A DNA stretch of 5,728 nt from Anaerolineales bacterium (GTDB lineage Bacteria > Chloroflexota > Anaerolineae > Anaerolineales > UBA6663): positions 1 through 5,728 of the forward strand of contig JAGOBN010000302.1 in the NCBI GenBank assembly GCA_017999235.1. The letters run 5' to 3'. Below, in pieces: positions 1-4,411 of this stretch. The position numbers and the translations under genes were made by a program. How positions within the stretch are numbered: position 1 is the stretch's first letter; every line of letters starts with the position of its first letter. The notes beneath the pieces are model-generated. The model was given only the letters and a program-made list of their open reading frames with translations, was not told where the DNA came from and searched no databases.

Positions 1-828
1 ACGTCCGTGCGGATCGTGCCGGAATACCAGCGCCTGGTGGTCCTGCGCCTGGGCCGCGTCATGGGCCAGAAGGGGCCGGGCGTCGTCCTGCTGCTGCCCA
101 TCATCGACCAAGCCCGCACGGTGGATTTGCGCGAGCAGGTGCGCGAGGTGCCGCATCAGACCTCCATCACCAAAGACAACGCCCCGATTTCGATTGATTT
201 CCTGTGGTACTACAAGGTCGTGGAGGCCACGCTGACCGTGGTAGGCGTGGGGAACTTTGAGATGGCGGCGGCCGGCATCGCCACCACCACCCTGCGCTCG
301 GTGATCGGCGGCATCGCGCTGGACGACGTGCTCTCCCAGCGCGAGCACATCAACATGACCCTGCGCACCAAGCTCGACGAAGTCACCGAGCGCTGGGGCG
401 TCAAGGTCACCAACGTCGAAATCCGCGAGATCATCCCGCCCCGCGACGTGCAGGACGCCATGAACCGGCAGATGTCGGCCGAGCGCACGCGCCGCGCCCT
501 GGTCACCGAATCCACCGGCGACAAGGAAGCGGCTATCAACCGCGCTGAAGGCACCAAGCAGGCCGCCATCCTGCAAGCCGAAGGCGAGCGCACTTCCAAC
601 ATCCTGCGGGCCGAGGGCGATAAGCAGGCCCAGCTGCTGCGGGCGGAAGGCTTCGCGTCCGCCTTGCAGACCATTTTCAGCTCGGCGCAGAACATTGACC
701 AGAAGACGATGACCCTGCAGTATTTCGAGGCGTTGAAGGCGCTCGGCGCCAGCCCGTCCACGAAGTACATCTTCCCGCTGGAGTTCACGTCCTTGCTGGG
801 CAACCTGATCGGCAACAAGAAAGAGTAG
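1..828 (+). CDS. SPFH/Band 7 (slipin/stomatin-type) membrane protein, 5' end cut by window edge
   Basis: SPFH proteins form oligomeric, membrane-anchored scaffolds that organise membrane microdomains and often associate with membrane proteases such as NfeD types. The reading frame is open from base 1 and codes for 275 visible residues. The visible part starts at the slipin/stomatin core: IVPEYQRLVVLRLGR (residues 5-19), GPGVVLLLP (25-33) and VDLRE (41-45), followed by a Band 7 domain containing VEIREIIPP (139-147). Residues 171-225 hold five 11-residue repeats around AEGxKQAxILR, typical of the helical coiled-coil arm after the SPFH domain. The GTG at base 7 is in frame but is probably not the start: the family carries an N-terminal membrane segment just before IVPEYQR, which would lie left of the window. 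A strong terminator follows 25 bases after the stop codon. The family call is secure. The exact subtype is less so, and no NfeD partner is visible downstream. Confidence 0.92.
   Translation, partial: TSVRIVPEYQRLVVLRLGRVMGQKGPGVVLLLPIIDQARTVDLREQVREVPHQTSITKDNAPISIDFLWYYKVVEATLTVVGVGNFEMAAAGIATTTLRSVIGGIALDDVLSQREHINMTLRTKLDEVTERWGVKVTNVEIREIIPPRDVQDAMNRQMSAERTRRALVTESTGDKEAAINRAEGTKQAAILQAEGERTSNILRAEGDKQAQLLRAEGFASALQTIFSSAQNIDQKTMTLQYFEALKALGASPSTKYIFPLEFTSLLGNLIGNKKE
511..675 (+). repeat. 33-base-period coding repeat: five hendecads in the SPFH coiled coil
   Basis: Five successive 11-residue units can be aligned here: STGDKEAAINR, AEGTKQAAILQ, AEGERTSNILR, AEGDKQAQLLR and AEGFASALQTI. 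The repeat is clear in protein but degenerate in DNA, so it is an old repeat kept by selection and not a recent tandem duplication. An 11-residue period with Ala/Ile/Leu spacing fits a slightly right-handed coiled coil or long helix, as expected for the helical arm of SPFH cages. That structural reading is inference. Confidence 0.75.
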
Positions 829-853
829 GCGGCCCGTTCCGCCCCGGTTCACC

Positions 854-890
854 GCGAGGCCGCCCGGACAGGGCGGCCTCGCTGGTTGTT
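854..890 (+). terminator. Rho-independent terminator after the SPFH gene
   Basis: A perfect 12-bp stem, GCGAGGCCGCCC (854-865) with GGGCGGCCTCGC (871-882), encloses a 5-base loop GGACA. It is followed by the T/G-rich tail TGGTTGTT (883-890). The stem is very strong and the tail only moderate. On the opposite strand there is no T-rich tail, so it appears to act on + strand transcripts. It lies between the SPFH stop and the acetyltransferase start, so it separates the two transcriptionally unless readthrough occurs. Confidence 0.85.
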
Positions 891-897
891 CAGACGA

Positions 898-1347
898 ATG
901 GCTCTCATTCAACCCGCCGATATCCGCGATCTGGTCGCCGTGCAGCGTTTGGAGCGGGCTTGCTTTGGGCCGGACGCCTGGGGCTGGCTGGAGGTGGCCG
1001 TCGCCCTGCTGACGCCCAGCATCCGCCTCAAAGCCGTGCTGGCCGGCCGGCTGATCGGTTTCGCGGTCGGCGAGCGGCACACCCGCGACCAGGAAGGCTG
1101 GGTGGCCACGCTGGGCGTGCATCCAGACTATCAGCGCCGCGGCGTGGGCCGCCAGCTCCTGCAGGCGGTGGAGGCGCAGCTCCCCTTCCCGCGCCTCAAA
1201 TTAACCGTGCGCGCCTCCAATACGCCGGCCATCGCGCTGTACGAACAGTTCGGCTATCGGCCGCTCAGCCGGATTGCCCGCTACTACCCCAGCGGCGAAG
1301 ACGGGATCGTGATGGAGCGCCGGCCCCCGCCGCCCGCCGGCGCTTGA
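898..1347 (+). CDS. GNAT-family N-acetyltransferase, RimI-like
   Basis: This GNAT enzyme (149 residues from the ATG at 898) transfers acetyl from acetyl-CoA to an amino group. The acetyl-CoA-binding motif A is plain: VATLGVHPDYQRRGVGRQLL, with Q-R-R-G-V-G at residues 79-84. The C-terminal part resembles RimI, which acetylates the N-terminal alanine of ribosomal protein S18: SNTPAIALYEQFGY (107-120) and YYPSGEDGIVMER (129-141), where RimI has the N..A..LY...GF and YY....EDA..M pattern. Length also matches RimI (about 148 residues). An in-frame TTG at 886 would add four residues, but it lies inside the terminator tail, and the ATG gives the usual family N-terminus. No Shine-Dalgarno is visible before either. 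The stop codon overlaps the -35 element of the next promoter. GNAT membership is certain; the S18 substrate is an inference, as related enzymes act on small molecules. Confidence 0.88.
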   Translation: MALIQPADIRDLVAVQRLERACFGPDAWGWLEVAVALLTPSIRLKAVLAGRLIGFAVGERHTRDQEGWVATLGVHPDYQRRGVGRQLLQAVEAQLPFPRLKLTVRASNTPAIALYEQFGYRPLSRIARYYPSGEDGIVMERRPPPPAGA

Positions 1348-1372
1348 AAGAAGCCGCCGGCCTTGTTATAAT
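1344..1372 (+). promoter_or_regulatory. Sigma-70-type promoter for rplI, with extended -10
   Basis: The -35 hexamer TTGAAA (1344-1349) matches the consensus TTGACA at five of six positions. Seventeen bases later comes TATAAT (1367-1372), a perfect -10, preceded by TG one base upstream (1364-1365), which makes an extended -10 (TGnTATAAT). Such a match is striking in a GC-rich background. The -35 overlaps the TGA stop of the acetyltransferase (1345-1347). The start point is expected near A1379, giving a leader of about 103 bases before rplI. It points towards rplI, a highly expressed ribosomal gene. Confidence 0.85.
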
Positions 1373-1378
1373 CCTGCC

Positions 1379-1401
1379 ACTCCCGCCCGCGCGGGAGTTT
1401 T
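1379..1401 (+). terminator. Hairpin plus T-run at the predicted rplI transcript 5' end; possible acetyltransferase terminator
   Basis: The stem is ACTCCCGC (1379-1386) with GCGGGAGT (1391-1398), a perfect 8 bp with loop CCGC, running into TTTT (1398-1401). In form it is an intrinsic terminator 31 bases after the acetyltransferase stop, so it could end transcripts coming from upstream. It also starts exactly at the predicted +1 of the rplI promoter, so the same element would cap the 5' end of the rplI mRNA. Which role dominates cannot be decided from sequence. Confidence 0.65.
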
Positions 1402-1451
1402 CGCGCCGCCGGGCGCGGCAACTGAATACGGGCGTTTGTACCCTTCGCCCG
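1402..1451 (+). promoter_or_regulatory. Structured rplI leader: two further hairpins
   Basis: Two more inverted repeats follow the 5' hairpin. The first is CGCGCC (1402-1407) with GGCGCG (1412-1417), with an overlapping alternative GCCGC (1405-1409) with GCGGC (1415-1419). The second is CGGGCG (1429-1434) with CGCCCG (1446-1451), with an 11-base loop. They leave the Shine-Dalgarno region (1461-1472) unpaired. In GC-rich DNA short inverted repeats arise by chance, so a regulatory role is only suggested. I do not recognise a known riboswitch or ribosomal-protein leader family. Confidence 0.4.
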
Positions 1452-1460
1452 GTCATCAAA

Positions 1461-1472
1461 GAAAGGAAAGGG
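1461..1472 (+). promoter_or_regulatory. Ribosome binding site of rplI
   Basis: The purine run GAAAGGAAAGGG ends nine bases before the ATG at 1482. It fixes that start and argues against the much longer in-frame extension that is open from base 960 through the acetyltransferase gene. Confidence 0.8.
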
Positions 1473-1481
1473 CTAGACCCC

Positions 1482-2021
1482 ATGCGCGTATTGCTCATCA
1501 AGGACGTCTATAAGCTCGGCCATGCCGGCGAGGTGAAGAAGGTGGCGGACGGCTACGGCCGCAACTTCCTCATCCCCCACGGGCTGGCAGTGTTGGCCAC
1601 CGTTTCGGCCCTCAAACAGGCCGAGGCCCTGCGCCAGAATGCGGCCATTGCCCGCGCCAAGCTCAACGCCGAAATGCAGGGCGTGGCCGATAAGATCAAG
1701 AGCCTGACGCTGACCTTCGCGGCCAAAGCCGGCGAGACCGGCAAGCTGTACGGCTCCATCACCACCGCCCAGGTGGCCGCCAAGATCAAAGAGGTCTCCG
1801 GCCTGGAAATCGACCGCCGCAATGTCGGCCACCAGCCGCTGCGCGAACTGGGCGAATTCCAGGTGCCGGTGCGCCTGACCCCTGACCTGATCCCGTCCGT
1901 CAAGGTGATCATCCACCGCGAGGGCGAGGTCATCAAGTCCACCGCGGAAGCCGCGCCGGCCCCGGCCCCTGCGGAAGCCGCGCCCGCCGAGGCGACGCCG
2001 GCCGAGACGCCGGCCGCGTAA
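1482..2021 (+). CDS. rplI: 50S ribosomal protein L9 (bL9) with low-complexity C-terminal tail
   Basis: bL9 binds 23S rRNA near the L1 stalk base and helps maintain reading-frame fidelity in the large subunit. The protein has 179 residues. The N-terminal rRNA-binding domain carries the family signature GHAGEVKKVADGYGRNFLIP (13-32). A charged connecting helix follows (about 41-75), then the C-terminal domain with GKLYGSIT (87-94) and a typical end at VIIHREGEV (142-150). Usual L9 is about 150 residues; here about 25 more (155-179) form a tail of Ala, Pro, Glu and Thr. The ATG at 1482 is set by a strong Shine-Dalgarno and the family N-terminus MRVLLIKDVYKLG. Transcription most likely starts at about 1379 from the promoter at 1344-1372. 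It is followed by a terminator-like hairpin and the rodZ-like gene. In many bacteria rplI sits beside rpsF-rpsR; neither is in this window. Confidence 0.97.
   Translation: MRVLLIKDVYKLGHAGEVKKVADGYGRNFLIPHGLAVLATVSALKQAEALRQNAAIARAKLNAEMQGVADKIKSLTLTFAAKAGETGKLYGSITTAQVAAKIKEVSGLEIDRRNVGHQPLRELGEFQVPVRLTPDLIPSVKVIIHREGEVIKSTAEAAPAPAPAEAAPAEATPAETPAA
1944..2016 (+). repeat. rplI: Short direct repeats encoding the L9 Ala/Pro/Glu tail
   Basis: GCGGAAGCCGCGCC occurs at 1944-1957 and again at 1971-1984, a 27-base (nine-codon) offset that keeps the reading frame. GACGCCGGCCG occurs at 1994-2004 and 2006-2016, a 12-base (four-codon) offset. The tail therefore looks built by small in-frame duplications. 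The exact DNA identity suggests at least the 14-base copy is fairly recent, though biased codon choice in GC-rich DNA also favours such matches. Confidence 0.7.
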
Positions 2022-2048
2022 GCGCGGTCCGGTTTGCGATCCACACCG

Positions 2049-2084
2049 CAAAGCCATCGGCCCGCCGCCGGTGGCTTTGTTATT
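2049..2084 (+). terminator. Terminator or attenuator between rplI and the rodZ-like gene
   Basis: CAAAGCCA (2049-2056) pairs with TGGCTTTG (2072-2079), extended inward by a T-G wobble (2057/2071) and CGG/CCG (2058-2060/2068-2070). This gives a 12-bp stem with a 7-base loop, followed by TTATT (2080-2084). It ends only 14 bases before the next ATG. I see no good promoter between it and that gene, so it probably lets part of the transcription through, keeping rodZ-rimO below L9 level. Confidence 0.7.
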
Positions 2085-2098
2085 GGAACGCCTTTGAT

Positions 2099-2917
2099 AT
2101 GACCAGCCTTGGAGAGCAGTTGCGCGCGGCGCGGGAAGCCCGCGGCCTGACGCTGGAACAGGCGGAGCGCCAGACGCGGATCCGCGCCCGGCACCTGGCC
2201 GCGCTGGAGGCCGAAGACCTCACCGGCTTCGCCTCGCCGGCGCAGGCGCGGGGTTTCCTGCGCAACTATGCCGAGTTTCTGGAGGTCCCCCTGGTCAATC
2301 TGGCGGCGGTGCCCGCCCTAGACAAGGCCCGCGCCAAGGCGGCCCCGCGCGGCCTGCCCGCGCCCAGCCGGGCCGCGCCCGTGGTCAGCGGCGGCTGGCG
2401 CCGCATCTTCACCCGCGATCTGTTGATCGGCGTGGTGTTTACCGCGCTCTTCAGCCTGTTGCTGGGCTGGGGCGCCTGGCAGCTCTGGCAGAGCACCACC
2501 GCGCCCACCGCTACGCCCACGGCGCCGGCCCAGACTCCCACCCCGCCGCTGGACGGGACCCCGCTGGCCGCGGCCCCGACCCCCACCGCCACGCCGCCGG
2601 CTCCCACGCCCACTGAGCCGCTGCCCACCGCGCGCCCCAATTACGTCGGCGTGAACATCCTGGTGCGGGCCGAGCAGCGGCTGTGGCTGCGCGCGGTGGT
2701 GGATGGGGCGGAGACCTATGTGGGACAGCTGGCGCCGGGCGACGCCCGCGAGTTTGTGGGCAATTCCGTGGTCGAGCTGTGGACCGGCAACGGCCGCGGC
2801 ACCCGCGTGGTCTTCAACGGCCAAGATCAAGGCACATTAGGCGGTTTGGATGAAGTGGTGATCCGGCTGTGGACCCTGGCCGGCCCGCTGACCCCCACGC
2901 CAACTCCGGCGCCCTAG
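2099..2917 (+). CDS. RodZ-like protein: HTH domain, one membrane segment, Thr/Pro linker, DUF4115-like domain
   Basis: RodZ-family proteins link the MreB cytoskeleton to the membrane and help set cell shape; some relatives act as membrane-bound regulators. The 272 residues divide as follows: a cytoplasmic helix-turn-helix domain of the RodZ/HTH_25 type (about 3-66; LGEQLRAAREARGLTLEQAE, then ARGFLRNYAEFLEVP at 50-64); a basic stretch ending at residue 106; one hydrophobic membrane helix (about 107-130); a linker very rich in Thr, Pro and Ala (131-180); and an extracytoplasmic beta-rich domain resembling DUF4115 (about 181-260), ending in a short TPTPTPAP tail. No cleavable signal peptide is seen, so the HTH should face the cytoplasm. 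The start at 2099 has only a weak GGAA (2085-2088) ahead of it. rimO follows after 28 bases, so they are probably cotranscribed. No mreB is present nearby, so a shape role is inferred from family only. Confidence 0.88.
   Translation: MTSLGEQLRAAREARGLTLEQAERQTRIRARHLAALEAEDLTGFASPAQARGFLRNYAEFLEVPLVNLAAVPALDKARAKAAPRGLPAPSRAAPVVSGGWRRIFTRDLLIGVVFTALFSLLLGWGAWQLWQSTTAPTATPTAPAQTPTPPLDGTPLAAAPTPTATPPAPTPTEPLPTARPNYVGVNILVRAEQRLWLRAVVDGAETYVGQLAPGDAREFVGNSVVELWTGNGRGTRVVFNGQDQGTLGGLDEVVIRLWTLAGPLTPTPTPAP
2489..2638 (+). repeat. Low-complexity Thr/Pro/Ala linker region of the RodZ-like gene
   Basis: About 50 codons are dominated by ACC/ACG, CCC/CCG and GCC, giving runs such as TPTATPTAP and AAPTPTATPPAPTPTEP. 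Such extended Pro/Thr spacers between the membrane helix and the outer domain are common in RodZ-like proteins of Chloroflexota and related groups. The DNA has no exact long repeat unit, so this is compositional bias and not a clean tandem repeat. Confidence 0.8.
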
Positions 2918-2945
2918 CGACGGCTAAACAGGTAAAGGTATCCCG

Positions 2946-4358
2946 ATGGCAAAGGTAAAGTCTAAACAATTCCACCTGGTCAGCCTGGGCTGTTCCAAAA
3001 ACACGGTTGATTCGGAAAGCATGGCCCAACTGCTGGGCCAGGCCGGCTTCGCGGCCACGGAAGATCCGGCCCGGGCCGAGGTCCTGATCGTCAACACCTG
3101 CGGCTTTATTGGGCCGGCCAAACAGGAATCGGTGGACGTGCTGAACCAGCTGGCGGCCGGCAAGCGGCGCGGGCAGCTGCTGATTGCGGCCGGCTGCCTC
3201 TCCCAGCGCTACGGCGGCGAACTGCTCAAATGGGTCCCTGGCCTGGACGGCATTATCGGCACCCGGCGCTGGATGGATATTGTGGACTTCGTCCAACGCC
3301 TGCGCGAGCGCGGCCGGCCGGAACCGCTCTACCATTTGCCGGAAACGGCGGCGGTGGTTGGTTCGGATGAGCACGGCGCGGCGCGCGTGGCGGTGCAGGG
3401 CGCCAGCGCTTACCTCAAGATCGCCGACGGCTGCCGGCGGCCCTGCGCGTTCTGCGCCATCCCGCTCATCAAAGGCACGGCGGTCTCGCGCCCGCCAGCC
3501 GCGATCCTGGCCGAGGCCCGCGCCCTGCGCGACCAGGGCGTGCGCGAGATCCTGCTCATCGCCCAAGACACCACCGATTACGGCCATGACCTGGGGTTGA
3601 AAGACGGCCTGGCCAGCCTGCTGGAGCAGCTGGCCGGCGCGGTGCCGGATATCCAGTGGCTGCGCGTCATGTACGCCTATCCGGGCTACGTCACCGATCG
3701 TCTGATCGCGACCATGGCCGCCCATCCGCAGATCGCGCGCTATCTGGATATGCCGCTGCAGCACGGCCACCCGCAGACGCTGCAGCGCATGCGCCGGCCG
3801 GCCAATCTGGAATGGGTCCACCGCACGCTGGAGAAAATGCGCGCGGCCATGCCGGATCTGGCCATCCGCTCCACCTTCATCGTCGGCTACCCGGGCGAGA
3901 CCGACGAGGAGTTCCAGACGCTGTTGGATTTTGTGGACGCGCTGCGCTTTGACCGCATCGGCGCGTTCACGTTCTCGTTCGAGCCGGGGACCACCTCCGC
4001 GGCGCTGGGCGACCCCGTGCCGGAGGCCCTCAAGCAGGAGCGCAAGGAACGCCTGATGGCGCTGCAACAGCGCATCTCGCTGGAGAAGAACCAGGCGCTG
4101 GTGGGCCGCACCCTGCCGGTGTTGATCGAGGGGAACTCAGCCGCGCAAGGGGACGGGCCGGTGCTCAGCGTGGGGCGCAGCTACCGCGACGCGCCGGAGA
4201 TTGACGGGCTGGTGATTGTGGATGGCGAAGTGCCGGTGGGTGAGGTGGTGCCGGTGCGGATCTCGGGCGCGCTGGCCTATGACGTGACCGGCACGGTGGA
4301 CACGACGCCGGCCCAGGTGCTGAGTTTGCCGATGACGTCCGGCGGCCCCGCCCGCTAA
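2946..4358 (+). CDS. rimO: Ribosomal protein S12 methylthiotransferase RimO (radical SAM)
   Basis: RimO uses two [4Fe-4S] clusters and S-adenosylmethionine to put a methylthio group on a conserved aspartate of ribosomal protein S12 (uS12, Asp88 in E. coli numbering). The 470 residues show all three parts. The N-terminal MTTase domain has its three cluster cysteines at C16 (SLGCSKN), C52 (NTCGFI) and C84 (AAGCLSQRY). The radical-SAM domain has C163-x3-C167-x2-C170 (ADGCRRPCAFCAIPLIKG), IAQDTTDYG (205-213), YLDMPLQHGHP (266-276) and FIVGYPGETDEEF (311-323). A C-terminal TRAM domain spans roughly 380-450, with GRSYRDAPEIDG (410-421). The APEIDG and SLGCSKN forms favour RimO over the tRNA enzyme MiaB. 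The start is supported by AGGTAAAGG seven bases upstream of the ATG. About 20 residues trail the TRAM domain, and length is a little over the E. coli enzyme (441). It is probably cotranscribed with the RodZ-like gene and ends at the terminator 4382-4411. Confidence 0.97.
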   Translation: MAKVKSKQFHLVSLGCSKNTVDSESMAQLLGQAGFAATEDPARAEVLIVNTCGFIGPAKQESVDVLNQLAAGKRRGQLLIAAGCLSQRYGGELLKWVPGLDGIIGTRRWMDIVDFVQRLRERGRPEPLYHLPETAAVVGSDEHGAARVAVQGASAYLKIADGCRRPCAFCAIPLIKGTAVSRPPAAILAEARALRDQGVREILLIAQDTTDYGHDLGLKDGLASLLEQLAGAVPDIQWLRVMYAYPGYVTDRLIATMAAHPQIARYLDMPLQHGHPQTLQRMRRPANLEWVHRTLEKMRAAMPDLAIRSTFIVGYPGETDEEFQTLLDFVDALRFDRIGAFTFSFEPGTTSAALGDPVPEALKQERKERLMALQQRISLEKNQALVGRTLPVLIEGNSAAQGDGPVLSVGRSYRDAPEIDGLVIVDGEVPVGEVVPVRISGALAYDVTGTVDTTPAQVLSLPMTSGGPAR

Positions 4359-4381
4359 GCCCGCTTCCGCTCCGCCGTCCC

Positions 4382-4411
4382 AGCCGCGCCGCCCAGCGCG
4401 GCTTTTTATTT
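4382..4411 (+). terminator. Rho-independent terminator of rimO, in the convergent gap
   Basis: AGCCGCGC (4382-4389) pairs perfectly with GCGCGGCT (4396-4403) around a 6-base loop and leads into TTTTTATTT. It is a textbook + strand terminator. The first base of the facing MFS gene's stop codon (4411, read on the minus strand) overlaps the end of the T tract. Read from the minus strand the same stem is followed by GGGACGG, with no T run, so it is a poor terminator for the MFS gene. Confidence 0.92.

Noticed and set aside
210..818. Minus-strand open frame (202 codons) opposite the SPFH gene
   Set aside because: It is Ser/Arg/Ala-rich and has no family motif; the opposite strand carries a clear SPFH domain and an in-frame coding repeat.
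1201..1203. A TTA leucine codon in the acetyltransferase, considered as a sign of rare-codon control
   Set aside because: TTA also occurs in the RodZ-like gene near 2837, and nothing else suggests an actinobacterial bldA-type system.
960..1481. In-frame N-terminal extension of rplI by 174 codons
   Set aside because: It runs out of frame through the acetyltransferase gene, is Arg/Pro/Ala-rich nonsense, and L9 starts at 1482 by signature and Shine-Dalgarno.
1473..2194. Two overlapping minus-strand open frames opposite rplI and the rodZ start
   Set aside because: Composition is dominated by Gly/Arg or Ala/Ser with no domain, and both cross the rplI terminator and promoter-proximal region.
2489..2638. 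Possible tandem repeat or CRISPR-like array in the Thr/Pro region
   Set aside because: No constant repeat with unique spacers; it is a low-complexity protein linker in frame with its flanking domains.
2814..4067. Long minus-strand open frame (417 codons) opposite rimO
   Set aside because: It lies entirely antisense to the secure rimO and RodZ-like frames, is rich in Arg, His, Gln, Gly and Ala without any recognisable domain, and is expected as a shadow of GC-rich codon usage.
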